From the NCBI RefSeq assembly GCF_002217435.1, contig NZ_MUHF01000021.1:313794-349816 (forward strand): a DNA stretch of 36,023 nt, given 5' to 3'. The position numbers and the translations under genes were made by a program. Source of the DNA: Flavobacterium reichenbachii (lineage in GTDB: Bacteria; Bacteroidota; Bacteroidia; Flavobacteriales; Flavobacteriaceae). Under the pieces are notes generated by a model that was given only the letters and a program-made list of their open reading frames with translations, searched no databases and was not told the DNA's origin. Shown piece by piece: positions 1 through 6,715 of this stretch (its first letter is position 1; each line of letters begins with the position of its first letter).

Positions 1-48
1 TTTATGAATTTGAGACTTTTGTTTTAAGACAGTTTTAAAAACTTCTTC

Positions 49-285
49 CTATCCTATTTCTCTAATTCCCTTTATGAAAATCCATTTCATAAAAAGTTTC
101 TCACCATCCTTTGTTTTTACAGCCTGAAATTTAGGCCCGATTATAGTGGCCACCACAAAAGAAGTCAACGGAATCCAAATTCCTGATAGTCCTGTATACA
201 TTGCAATTATATATCTTCCTAAGATAAATAAAATTGCAAAACTTCCTAATTGGTATAAAAATCCTCTTACTTGTAGTTTTGTCAT
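49..285 (-). CDS. small two-helix membrane protein, function unknown
   Basis: This 78-residue protein starts at ATG 285. It has two hydrophobic stretches, at about residues 10-30 and 36-52, joined by a short loop containing Gly and Trp. The C-terminal tail is basic and ends after a Lys-rich segment, so it is probably an inner-membrane protein with a short cytosolic tail. I recognise no catalytic motif or named family. It is transcribed in the same direction as the downstream edge of the window, where nothing else is visible. The gap separating it from the next minus-strand gene upstream is filled with octamer repeats. The ORF is plausible because of its composition and clean start, but its function cannot be given. 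Confidence 0.6.
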   Translation of the reverse strand: MTKLQVRGFLYQLGSFAILFILGRYIIAMYTGLSGIWIPLTSFVVATIIGPKFQAVKTKDGEKLFMKWIFIKGIREIG

Positions 286-297
286 TTTTTTTAAGTT

Positions 298-329
298 ACT
301 AAGGTTGTGAGGTTCTAAGACGCTAAAAT
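298..329 (+). repeat. degenerate octamer array, four units
   Basis: Four adjacent 8-mers read ACTAAGGT, TGTGAGGT, TCTAAGAC and GCTAAAAT. They are variants of a TCTRAGRT unit. The same unit appears inverted at 397-436 and as a perfect array at the far end of the window (35956-36003). Confidence 0.7.
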
Positions 330-421
330 TTACTTTAGCGCATATTACCTAACCTTAAATTATTTATTATGAAAAAAGAAACCTGATACTGATAAAACCT
401 TAGAAACTTAGCATCTTAGAA
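313..421. repeat. inverted repeat formed by opposed octamer arrays
   Basis: Bases 313-326 (TTCTAAGACGCTAA) are the reverse complement of 408-421 with one mismatch. A second, perfect 7-bp pair lies inside: CGCTAAA at 321-327 and TTTAGCG at 334-340. These could fold as alternative hairpins between the gene ending at 432 and the one starting at 285. There is no clear U-tract, so a terminator role is uncertain. Confidence 0.55.
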
Positions 422-436
422 TCTCAGAACCTTAGA
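397..436 (-). repeat. degenerate octamer array, five units
   Basis: Read on the minus strand, the units are TCTAAGGT, TCTGAGAT, TCTAAGAT, GCTAAGTT and TCTAAGGT, with no bases between them. The first unit overlaps the end of the THUMP methyltransferase gene and supplies its TAA stop codon (432-434). Confidence 0.75.
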
Positions 437-1589
437 TTTGAAACTTCGTTCTCTTGCTTCCTTCGTACATTTCATATTTTACTAATCTGGCTTCTAGACT
501 TCCGTTAAAAAGTTTAATTTTTCTTGAAGGTTTTAGCCCAACAAATTTTAAAGCTTCAAGATTTGCTGTAATAAACCAGGCATTTGTTCCCGGGTAATTT
601 TTCTTCAAGGTGTCACCGATATTTTTATAGAATTCTTCCATGTGAATATCTAAACGCTCATCATACGGCGGATTAAATACAATGTGAAGCTTTCCTTCTA
701 CCGCTTTTTCACTATCAAAAAAGTTATCTTCAGAAATAGTTACATAATCCTCAAGATTAGCATTTCTAATATTATCTTTTGCTTTATTTACAGCACTTGG
801 CGCTTTATCAAAACCCTTAATAGTATAATGAAATTCCTTTGTTTTTTTCATCAAACTGTTTACAATCTGATCAAACAAATCGTTGTCCCAGTCTTTCCAT
901 TTTTCAAAAGCAAATTCCTTACGATTTATATTTGCAGGAATATTACAAGCGATCATTGCAGCTTCAGCCAAAAAAGTTCCAGAACCGCACATCGGATCTA
1001 AAAAGTGACTTTGTCCTTCCCAGCCTGATAATAAAAGAATTCCCGCTGCCAAAACTTCGTTTATTGGTGCAATATTCGTAGCGGATCTGTAACCACGCTG
1101 ATGCAAAGAGTTCCCAGAAGTATCTAAAGCCACAGAAACCTGATCTTTGTCAATATGAACATTAATCCTTAAGTCAGGAAAAGCTTTATCAATACTTGGA
1201 CGCTGCCCTGTTCTTTCTCTAAATTGGTCTACAATAGCATCTTTACATTTTTGCGAAACAAATTCAGAATGATTAAAATAAGTTGAATGCACTGTCGCGT
1301 CAATCACAAAAGTCTGATTAGCATTTAAAAGTTTAGACCAGTTTACTCCAGAAATCCCTTTGTACAAAGCCTGCTCATTATTTGCTCTAAAAGAATAAAT
1401 AGGTTTTAAGATTTTTAACGCAGTACGCAGTGACAAATTGGCTTTATACATAAAACCTTTATCTCCCTTAAAACTTACCATCCTTACCCCTTTCTCAACA
1501 TCCTGAGCTCCCAGAGCACGCAATTCATTCTCTAATATTTCTTCAAAACCAAAAAAACATTTGGCAATCATTCTAAAATTTTCTTCCAT
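432..1589 (-). CDS. THUMP-domain class I SAM-dependent RNA methyltransferase (RlmL-like)
   Basis: This protein probably methylates the N2 of a guanosine in 23S rRNA or tRNA, as RlmL, TrmN and Trm14 relatives do. The THUMP RNA-binding region covers about residues 45-155. The Rossmann methyltransferase domain follows, with motif I DPMCGSGTF at 198-206 and the catalytic NPPY motif at 306-309; NPPY is typical of amino-group methylation. At 385 residues it matches the single-domain form and lacks the RlmK half of the E. coli fusion. I chose ATG 1589; an upstream in-frame start at 1649 would add 20 residues unlike the family N-terminus. It is divergent from another methyltransferase at 1744. The exact target base cannot be read from the sequence. 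Confidence 0.9.
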   Translation of the reverse strand: MEENFRMIAKCFFGFEEILENELRALGAQDVEKGVRMVSFKGDKGFMYKANLSLRTALKILKPIYSFRANNEQALYKGISGVNWSKLLNANQTFVIDATVHSTYFNHSEFVSQKCKDAIVDQFRERTGQRPSIDKAFPDLRINVHIDKDQVSVALDTSGNSLHQRGYRSATNIAPINEVLAAGILLLSGWEGQSHFLDPMCGSGTFLAEAAMIACNIPANINRKEFAFEKWKDWDNDLFDQIVNSLMKKTKEFHYTIKGFDKAPSAVNKAKDNIRNANLEDYVTISEDNFFDSEKAVEGKLHIVFNPPYDERLDIHMEEFYKNIGDTLKKNYPGTNAWFITANLEALKFVGLKPSRKIKLFNGSLEARLVKYEMYEGSKRTKFQI

Positions 1590-1694
1590 CTTTATTTTTG
1601 TATTAAAAAACAACTCCAATCGCAGACACAAAGCAGTACATCTGTACACTCAAAATTGATTATAAGGTATCGCAGCGAAATAGTTATTTTTCGG

Positions 1695-1713
1695 CAAAAA
1701 TACACTAAATTTG
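1695..1713. promoter_or_regulatory. overlapping divergent -7 boxes
   Basis: TAAATTTG at 1706-1713 on the plus strand fits TAnnTTTG and lies 30 bases before ATG 1744. TATTTTTG on the minus strand (1695-1702) also fits and would give the THUMP methyltransferase a leader of about 100 nt. Neither has a good TTG -33 element, so both are tentative. Confidence 0.45.
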
Positions 1714-1743
1714 CGGTACTTTGAATTAATTGAAATAGAATAA

Positions 1744-2508
1744 ATGTCTGAAGCACAAAACTCATCCACACCAAATCAGGAACGAAATACAGAAAACTGG
1801 TTTACTTCATGGTTTGATACTCCGTATTATCACATTCTTTACAAAGACCGAAACTACAGAGAAGCCCAGATTTTTATGGATAATCTTACGCATTATCTTA
1901 ATCTTCCCGAAAAAGCAAAAGTGCTGGATTTAGCCTGCGGAAAAGGGCGTCATTCCATTTACCTAAACCAATTGGGTTTTAATGTTTTGGGTGCCGATTT
2001 ATCTGAAAACAGTATTACCGAAGCTAATAAAAACAGTAACGAACATCTTCATTTTAAAGTTCACGACATGCGCGAACCTTTTGAAGAAAAGTTTGACGCT
2101 ATTTTTAATCTTTTTACCAGCTTTGGTTATTTCGAAAACGACGAGGACAACCTAACAACACTAAAAGCGATAAAAGAAAGTTTATCCGAATATGGTTTTG
2201 CCGTAATCGATTTTATGAATGTAAATCAGGTTATTGAAACTTTGGTTCCCGAAGAAGTAAAAACCGTTGACGGAATCGATTTTAAAATCAAAAGATATGT
2301 TGAAGACGGACATATTCTAAAAGAAATTGATTTTGAAGATCAAGGCCAAAAATATCATTTTACCGAAAAAGTAAAAGCCTTGACACTTAAGGATTTCGAA
2401 GATTTAATGAACGAAGCCGGAATTTTTCTACTGGATATTTTTGGAGATTATAAACTCAAAAAATTCCACAAAACCGAAAGCGAACGATTAATCATGATTT
2501 TCAAATAG
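1744..2508 (+). CDS. class I SAM-dependent methyltransferase
   Basis: This 254-residue protein has a canonical SAM-binding motif I (VLDLACGKGRHSIYL, about residues 60-74), followed by the acidic strand-2 end GADLSENSI. The N-terminus is rich in Trp and Tyr (WFTSWFDTPYYHILYKDR, about 19-36), as in small Bacteroidota methyltransferases annotated only as class I. A probable post-motif II segment contains FNLFTSFGYF. The substrate is not apparent; the fold is used for small molecules, proteins and RNA. The gene begins 30 bases after a -7 box and is followed by a repeat-filled gap before the ZIP transporter. I am confident of the fold but not of the reaction. Confidence 0.85.
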   Translation: MSEAQNSSTPNQERNTENWFTSWFDTPYYHILYKDRNYREAQIFMDNLTHYLNLPEKAKVLDLACGKGRHSIYLNQLGFNVLGADLSENSITEANKNSNEHLHFKVHDMREPFEEKFDAIFNLFTSFGYFENDEDNLTTLKAIKESLSEYGFAVIDFMNVNQVIETLVPEEVKTVDGIDFKIKRYVEDGHILKEIDFEDQGQKYHFTEKVKALTLKDFEDLMNEAGIFLLDIFGDYKLKKFHKTESERLIMIFK

Positions 2509-2512
2509 GCTT

Positions 2513-2572
2513 AATCGTTTAAAAAACAAACAATTAACCAATTTAAACAAATCAACGATTACACCAAACAAA
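2513..2572. repeat. degenerate GTTTAATC-type octamer array
   Basis: On the minus strand the gap reads as variants such as GTGTAATC, GTTGATTT, GTTTAAATT and GGTTAATT. The same unit type flanks the structured element between serC and serA (34105-34137 and 34293-34325). Confidence 0.45.
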
Positions 2573-3241
2573 ATGAATTACTTACTACCCTTATTTTCTG
2601 TACTTTTAGGATATGGCGTGGCTTTGTTTATTAAACCCGAAAACAAAACCAATTTAAAATTACTGCTGGCTTTTAGCGGTTCTTTTTTGTTATCGTTAAC
2701 TGTAATGCATCTTCTTCCAGAAGTTTACAGTTCTCACAATCATAAAATTGGCTTGTTTATAATGGTTGGAATTTTGTTTCAGATCATATTAGAATTTTTC
2801 TCCAAAGGAGCAGAACACGGTCACGTACACGGCCATGCAAAAATGTCTCAGATTCCGTGGCTGCTTTTTATCAGTTTGTGCATTCATGCCTTTTTAGAAG
2901 GTTTTCCCGTTAGCCACCATCATGATTTAGCACTCGGCATAGCCATACATCATCTGCCTATTGCTGTAATTTTAACGACATTTTTCATCAACGCCGACTT
3001 AAACAAAAAAGCCATTTTTGCTTTTATGCTCACTTTTGCCGTTATGACACCGCTGGGAACAGTTGCTTCTGATTTCCTACCTATATTAAACGATTATTAT
3101 ACAGAAATAACAGCTATTGTAATTGGTATTTTATTCCACATTTCATCAACCATAATTTTTGAAAGCAGCGAAGGACACAAATTCAACATTGCCAAAGTTT
3201 CCATGATCGTTCTCGGTATATTATTGGCATTCTTTTTATAA
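2573..3241 (+). CDS. ZIP family divalent metal transporter
   Basis: This 222-residue inner-membrane protein has about seven or eight hydrophobic segments. It probably imports Zn2+ or another divalent metal into the cytoplasm, as ZIP proteins do. The His-rich loop EHGHVHGHAK (about residues 81-90) is the usual variable cytosolic loop between TM3 and TM4. The pore helices carry LEGFPVSHHHD and GIAIHHLP (about 108-131), which correspond to the paired metal-binding HNxPEG and HEIPHE signatures in divergent form. The start ATG 2573 leads directly into the first membrane helix. It stands alone, and no metal-responsive operator is visible, so metal specificity cannot be assigned. Confidence 0.85.
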   Translation: MNYLLPLFSVLLGYGVALFIKPENKTNLKLLLAFSGSFLLSLTVMHLLPEVYSSHNHKIGLFIMVGILFQIILEFFSKGAEHGHVHGHAKMSQIPWLLFISLCIHAFLEGFPVSHHHDLALGIAIHHLPIAVILTTFFINADLNKKAIFAFMLTFAVMTPLGTVASDFLPILNDYYTEITAIVIGILFHISSTIIFESSEGHKFNIAKVSMIVLGILLAFFL

Positions 3242-3263
3242 TCTGGGCGTGACCAAATTTACA

Positions 3264-3300
3264 AAAGGCGCTATTTAATTAACCGCTTATATGCGCCTTT
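3264..3300. terminator. hairpin downstream of the ZIP gene
   Basis: AAAGGCGC (3264-3271) pairs perfectly with GCGCCTTT (3293-3300) around a 21-nt AT-rich loop. On the minus strand the stem is followed by TTTTG, on the plus strand by no U-tract. It may belong to the minus-strand element beside it instead of ending ZIP transcription. Confidence 0.4.
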
Positions 3301-3303
3301 AGC

Positions 3304-3358
3304 AAATCCGGTCGGGCTATCCGTGCTACTTCGGTAGCTTACTCCTATCCCTCACGCA
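3304..3358 (-). repeat. structured intergenic element, copy A (divergent)
   Basis: Read on the minus strand, it contains GGGATAGGAGT, a hairpin GCTAC-CGAA-GTAGC, then CGGATAGCCCGACC. GGG (complement of 3349-3351) can pair with CCC (complement of 3314-3316) around the hairpin. The layout matches the copies at 6115 and 34180, but with the outer CCC/GGG pair swapped to GGG/CCC. Membership in the same family is an inference from layout and the shared GATAG-AGT and GATAGC blocks. Confidence 0.5.
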
Positions 3359-3385
3359 AAAACTCGTTAAAACCAGACGATTTCA

Positions 3386-3417
3386 TTGTTAAAAGCATTA
3401 AAAACTTTGTAACTTTG
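3386..3417 (+). promoter_or_regulatory. Bacteroidota-type promoter for murQ
   Basis: TTG at 3386-3388 and TAACTTTG at 3410-3417 are separated by 21 bp, fitting the -33/-7 consensus. The -7 box ends 30 bases before ATG 3448. Confidence 0.65.
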
Positions 3418-3447
3418 GGACCAGACAATTTACAACCAAAAAACACA

Positions 3448-4260
3448 ATGACCTTTACAAAAACCACCGAACAATCTTCAAAATACGAACATTTAGAAAA
3501 AATGTCAGTTCAGGAACTGCTGACCAATATTAATAAGGAAGACAAAACTGTTCCTGACGCTGTAGAAAAAGCGATACCGCAAATCGAAGCGCTGGTAGCA
3601 CAAGTTGTGGCTAAACTAAAATTAGGCGGCAGAATCTTTTACATTGGCGCCGGAACATCCGGACGTCTAGGCGTTGTAGATGCATCAGAATGTCCTCCGA
3701 CTTTTGGAGTTCCATTTGATTTAGTAAACGGAATTATCGCCGGCGGTGACACAGCCATTCGTCGTGCAGTAGAAAATGCCGAAGACAATGCAACGCAAGC
3801 CTGGGTCGATTTACAAGCACATACTATCGGTGCAAATGATGTAGTAATTGGAATTGCAGCTTCTGGAACAACTCCGTATGTTATTGGCGGGTTGGAAACT
3901 TGCAATCAAAATAATATTTTAACTGGATGTATTACCAACAATGCAGAAAGTCCTCTTGCATTAACCGCAAAATTTCCTATTGAAGTTGTTGTAGGACCAG
4001 AATTCGTTACTGGAAGTTCGAGAATGAAAGCCGGAACTGCACAAAAATTGGTTTTAAACATGATTTCGACCGCAGCAATGATCCAGCTTGGAAAAGTAAA
4101 AGGAAATAAAATGGTCGACATGCAATTAAGCAATATTAAATTGGTTGACCGAGGCGTAAAAATGATTATGGGAGAAATTCCGGTTTCATATGAAGAAGCG
4201 TCAGAATTATTAAAAAAATACGGCAGCGTGAGAAATGCTGTTGATAATTATAATAAGTAA
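3448..4260 (+). CDS. murQ: N-acetylmuramic acid 6-phosphate etherase
   Basis: MurQ cleaves the lactyl ether of MurNAc-6-phosphate to give GlcNAc-6-phosphate and D-lactate, which recycles cell-wall sugar in the cytoplasm. The SIS-domain signature GAGTSGRLGVVDASECPP lies near residues 67-84 and contains the catalytic Glu. GIAASGTTPYV and the family-specific EFVTGSSRMKAGTAQK segment follow. The length of 270 residues is near the usual 290-300. I chose ATG 3448, 30 bases after the promoter, because the upstream start at 3415 would place the first codons against the -7 box. No anmK, PTS or MurR regulator lies beside it, so the source of its substrate must be encoded elsewhere. Confidence 0.95.
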   Translation: MTFTKTTEQSSKYEHLEKMSVQELLTNINKEDKTVPDAVEKAIPQIEALVAQVVAKLKLGGRIFYIGAGTSGRLGVVDASECPPTFGVPFDLVNGIIAGGDTAIRRAVENAEDNATQAWVDLQAHTIGANDVVIGIAASGTTPYVIGGLETCNQNNILTGCITNNAESPLALTAKFPIEVVVGPEFVTGSSRMKAGTAQKLVLNMISTAAMIQLGKVKGNKMVDMQLSNIKLVDRGVKMIMGEIPVSYEEASELLKKYGSVRNAVDNYNK

Positions 4261-4262
4261 AG

Positions 4263-4308
4263 CTTTGTGTAAAATGGGAGATCTGAACTGCTCATTTTAA
4301 CCACAAAG
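4263..4308 (+). terminator. long hairpin after murQ
   Basis: CTTTGTG-TAAAATG (4263-4276) pairs with CATTTTA (4293-4299) and CACAAAG (4302-4308), with a 2-nt bulge. It begins 2 bases after the murQ stop codon. The following bases are T-rich but not a clean U-tract. Confidence 0.5.
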
Positions 4309-4329
4309 TTTGAAGGTTTTTGGCAGAGT

Positions 4330-4384
4330 TTAACTTGAAACTAAAAAACTTAAAACCTGAAACAAAAGACTTGAAACAAAAAAC
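4330..4384 (+). repeat. degenerate CTTGAAAC-type array
   Basis: The untranslated gap before the next gene is made of variants of CTTGAAAC, CTTAAAAC and CCTGAAAC separated by A-runs. It looks like a decayed short tandem array. It could also simply be an A-rich leader. Confidence 0.4.
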
Positions 4385-4386
4385 AA

Positions 4387-4608
4387 ATGGCAACAAATAA
4401 AGAACTACTCGGAAAAGGAATTAAATATTTAACAGGAGCGCTTCCGCTTATGTTTATAGGTCCTTCGCTAATTTATAACGCTTTTATGAATCAGCATACC
4501 AACTGGCACTATCTTGTGTTAGGAGTTGGAATTGCAGCCTGTATTAGTTCAATGGTTTTAATTTTTCTAGGATTGAAAATTATTATGAAAGGTTTATTTA
4601 ATGACTAA
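4387..4608 (+). CDS. DUF6095-like small membrane protein
   Basis: This 73-residue protein has two transmembrane helices, at about residues 15-31 and 43-67, with a short loop containing HTNWHY. The pattern of a Lys-Gly-rich N-terminus, a Leu-Pro-Leu-Met first helix and a short loop matches a small conserved Bacteroidota membrane family that I recall as DUF6095. Its role is unknown. It is encoded downstream of murQ but separated by a hairpin and a repeat array, so it may have its own transcript. No catalytic residues are evident. Confidence 0.75.
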   Translation: MATNKELLGKGIKYLTGALPLMFIGPSLIYNAFMNQHTNWHYLVLGVGIAACISSMVLIFLGLKIIMKGLFND

Positions 4609-4671
4609 TTTATCTTCCAAATAACCTTTCAGGTTTAATCATTTACATTTTTAATCTTTATCCAAACATTC

Positions 4672-5244
4672 ATGGAAAGTCTAATTCACATTCAGAAAAC
4701 ATTTGAAAAAGTTGTTTACATAGACAAAAAAATAAACAATCGAGAGTTTGAAGATTGTGTTTTTAAAAATTGCGACTTTTCGAACAGTAATTTTGGTTAC
4801 AATACTTTTTTAGACTGTGAATTTATTGACTGTAACTTATCAATGACAAGTTTAGCAGGAACGAGTTTAAAAAATGTCACTTTTAAAAACTGTAAACTTT
4901 TAGGAATTGCGTTTAACGAATGTGACGACTTTTTATTTCAGGTTTATTTTGAAGAATCTACTTTAGATTATGCCTTATTTTCGAATAAAAAAATGCCTAA
5001 AACCAAGTTTATAAATTCTTCTGTACGCGAAGTAACTTTTATTGGAACCAATTTAACGAGTTCAGTTTTTGATAATTGTAATCTGGATGGCGCTATATTT
5101 AATGAAACGCAGCTTTCCGGCGTTGATTTTAGAACAGCTTATAATTATAAAATCGATCCGGAATTTAATCCGATGAGAAAGGCACAGTTTTCAAATCAGG
5201 GAATTGTCGGACTTTTAGATAAATATGATATTAAGATTGTTTAA
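4672..5244 (+). CDS. pentapeptide-repeat protein (Qnr/McbG-like fold)
   Basis: From about residue 25 to 155, Phe or Leu recurs every fifth residue (for example FEDCV-FKNCD-FSNSN-FGYNT-FLDCE). This gives about 25 pentapeptides that should form a right-handed quadrilateral beta helix. One irregular coil occurs near residues 80-90. The C-terminal tail after GVDFRTAYNY ends in a helix resembling the dimerising tail of Qnr-type proteins. Family members include DNA mimics that protect gyrase or topoisomerase IV, but most have no known role. The 190-residue length is slightly below Qnr (about 218). It is not adjacent to the topoisomerase genes, so gyrase protection would be an inference only. Confidence 0.85.
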   Translation: MESLIHIQKTFEKVVYIDKKINNREFEDCVFKNCDFSNSNFGYNTFLDCEFIDCNLSMTSLAGTSLKNVTFKNCKLLGIAFNECDDFLFQVYFEESTLDYALFSNKKMPKTKFINSSVREVTFIGTNLTSSVFDNCNLDGAIFNETQLSGVDFRTAYNYKIDPEFNPMRKAQFSNQGIVGLLDKYDIKIV

Positions 5245-5261
5245 AAAAAAAATTAAAATAA

Positions 5262-5292
5262 GCCACGAATTCCACGAATCAACACGAATTGA
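5262..5292 (+). repeat. CACGAAT short direct repeats
   Basis: Three CACGAAT cores occur within about 30 bases, spaced 9-10 bp apart. A related fragment, GTGCGGATTTG, lies downstream near 5322-5332. This is one of several short-period repeats that occupy gaps in this window. Confidence 0.55.
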
Positions 5293-5362
5293 AAAATTAA
5301 TCATCTCTATTAAAAAAATTAGTGCGGATTTGTAAAATTAATGGTGAAAAAATAAAATAATA

Positions 5363-5938
5363 ATGGAAGCAACTGAATCTTATTTAGAAAGTGTTAAAAA
5401 ACAATTTCTTTATTATAAAATGTTGGGCGAGAAAGCAATGGCGCAACTTGAGCCCGAACAGCTTTTTATTTCTGTAAACGAAGATACAAATAGTATTGCA
5501 GCAATTGTAAAACATATTTCAGGAAATATGCTTTCGCGATGGACAGATTTTCTAACTTCTGACGGCGAAAAAGAATGGAGAAACAGAGATGCAGAATTTG
5601 AAAATGATTTACAATCTAAAGAAGAAGTAATTCTGGTCTGGAATAAAGGCTGGGATGTATTTCTTGACACATTAAATAGTTTAAAACCAGAACAGCTTTC
5701 AGAGATTATTTATATCAGAAATGAAGGCCACACTGTTATTGAAGCCGTAAATCGTCAATTGGCACATTACCCGTATCATGTCGGGCAGATCGTTTTTTAT
5801 GCCAAACAGTTAAAAAATAGTTCTTGGGATAGTTTATCAATTCCGAGAAATAAATCAGGAAATTACAATGCTGAAAAGTTTGCTAAGGAAAAAGAAATTA
5901 AGAACTTTACAGACGATGAACTAAAAAGATTAAAATGA
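5363..5938 (+). CDS. DUF1572-like DinB-superfamily protein
   Basis: This 191-residue, mainly helical protein matches the DUF1572 branch of the DinB/YfiT four-helix bundle. Candidate metal ligands are His in IVKHISGNMLSRW (about residue 48) and in LAHYPYHVGQIVFYAKQL (about residues 132-140), the usual DinB positions. DinB-like proteins are putative metal-dependent transferases, some using bacillithiol or similar thiols; the reaction here is unknown. Its stop codon overlaps the start of the next small gene in an ATGA arrangement, which suggests translational coupling. The length is slightly longer than typical DinB proteins because of a basic C-terminal tail. Confidence 0.8.
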   Translation: MEATESYLESVKKQFLYYKMLGEKAMAQLEPEQLFISVNEDTNSIAAIVKHISGNMLSRWTDFLTSDGEKEWRNRDAEFENDLQSKEEVILVWNKGWDVFLDTLNSLKPEQLSEIIYIRNEGHTVIEAVNRQLAHYPYHVGQIVFYAKQLKNSSWDSLSIPRNKSGNYNAEKFAKEKEIKNFTDDELKRLK

Positions 5939-6117
5939 TAGAATTTCATTCTGATTTAGGCGGACTTTGGTACTGGATTTTAATTAAATTCTGCCGTACA
6001 AAATTATCTGATGAACAAGCTGATAAAAACAGAAGACGAAATTTATTTTTTCTGAGTTTTCTAAATATCCTTTTGTTCATTATGATTTATTTTGTGGTTT
6101 ATTCGATATATTTCTAG
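5935..6117 (+). CDS. 60-residue single-span membrane peptide, coupled to the DinB-like gene
   Basis: ATG 5935 overlaps the upstream TGA by four bases (ATGA), a strong sign of translational coupling. The N-terminal 40 residues are polar with a DEQADKNRRR segment. The C-terminal 20 are a hydrophobic helix ending YSIYF, so the protein probably sits in the inner membrane with its N-terminus in the cytosol. I do not recognise a family. Its TAG stop (6115-6117) forms the first three bases of a structured repeat element, so either the element inserted here and supplied the stop, or the two happen to share the bases. Confidence 0.65.
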   Translation: MIEFHSDLGGLWYWILIKFCRTKLSDEQADKNRRRNLFFLSFLNILLFIMIYFVVYSIYF

Positions 6118-6195
6118 CCCTGATTGCAATGAAAATCCTTTTTATTTTTCCTTTAAAAATAAAAAGATTGAAATGGAAAGCAGGAAACAGCTTCT
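6115..6195 (+). repeat. structured intergenic element, copy B
   Basis: An inner hairpin pairs 6138-6149 with 6155-6166 (12 perfect AT-rich base pairs, 5-nt loop). An outer helix pairs AGC-CCTG (6116-6122) with CAGG (6181-6184) and GCT (6190-6192). The flanking blocks TAGCCC, GAAAATCCTTTT, AAAAGATTG and AGCTTCT align with the copy at 34180-34256. The inner stem sequence differs, as expected if structure is conserved. Confidence 0.75.
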
Positions 6196-6214
6196 AAAAA
6201 AACAAATTATTTAA

Positions 6215-6586
6215 ATGAAAAAAATTATATTCTTGCTGCCGATACTCGCTCTGACTTCATGTTATGACGCTCAACACAATTGCAAAGATTTTAAAACCGG
6301 AAAATTCAAATTTGAGTTTGAAGTAGATGGTGTAAAGAAAACCACTATTTTTGAACGTAAAGACAATATTGAAATCGAAACTTTTGATGGTAAAACCGAC
6401 ACGTCTACGATACGCTGGGTAAGTGACTGTGAGTATATTCTACAGAAAAAACACCCGAAAAACATGGCTGAGGAAAAAGCAATAAGCATGAAAATTTTAA
6501 CAACCAAAAAAGATTCTTACACTTTTGAATTTGGAATGGTTGGCTCTGATCAAAAACAGCGCGGTACAGTTTACAAAATTGATTAA
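6215..6586 (+). CDS. small lipoprotein
   Basis: The first 16 residues are a lipoprotein signal with lipobox LTSC, so Cys16 would be lipidated and the protein anchored to the periplasmic face of a membrane. The mature part is about 108 residues with alternating strands (GKFKFEFEVDGVKKTTIFER, CEYILQKK, YTFEFGMVG). It contains paired Cys near residues 23 and 71. Similar Flavobacterium lipoproteins are sometimes labelled DNA topoisomerase IV in databases, which I take to be an annotation error; nothing here resembles a topoisomerase. It stands alone and is followed by a terminator. Confidence 0.75.
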   Translation: MKKIIFLLPILALTSCYDAQHNCKDFKTGKFKFEFEVDGVKKTTIFERKDNIEIETFDGKTDTSTIRWVSDCEYILQKKHPKNMAEEKAISMKILTTKKDSYTFEFGMVGSDQKQRGTVYKID

Positions 6587-6606
6587 TATAACATAATTAT
6601 ATAATT

Positions 6607-6631
6607 AAGCTCCTTTTTAGGGGCTTTTTTT
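6607..6631 (+). terminator. rho-independent terminator after the lipoprotein gene
   Basis: AAGCTCCT (6607-6614) pairs with AGGGGCTT (6619-6626), with one G-U pair in RNA. A run of seven T follows. Confidence 0.8.
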
Positions 6632-6715
6632 AGGCATTATAATTTGAAATAAAATTTAAAGGTGTTTCTTTTACATTTCTATTTTAAGTATTACATTAGA
6701 ACCTAAATCTAACAC

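Noticed and set aside
684..1081. Plus-strand open frames inside the THUMP methyltransferase gene
   Set aside because: They are shadows of a gene with clear motifs on the other strand and have no family features.
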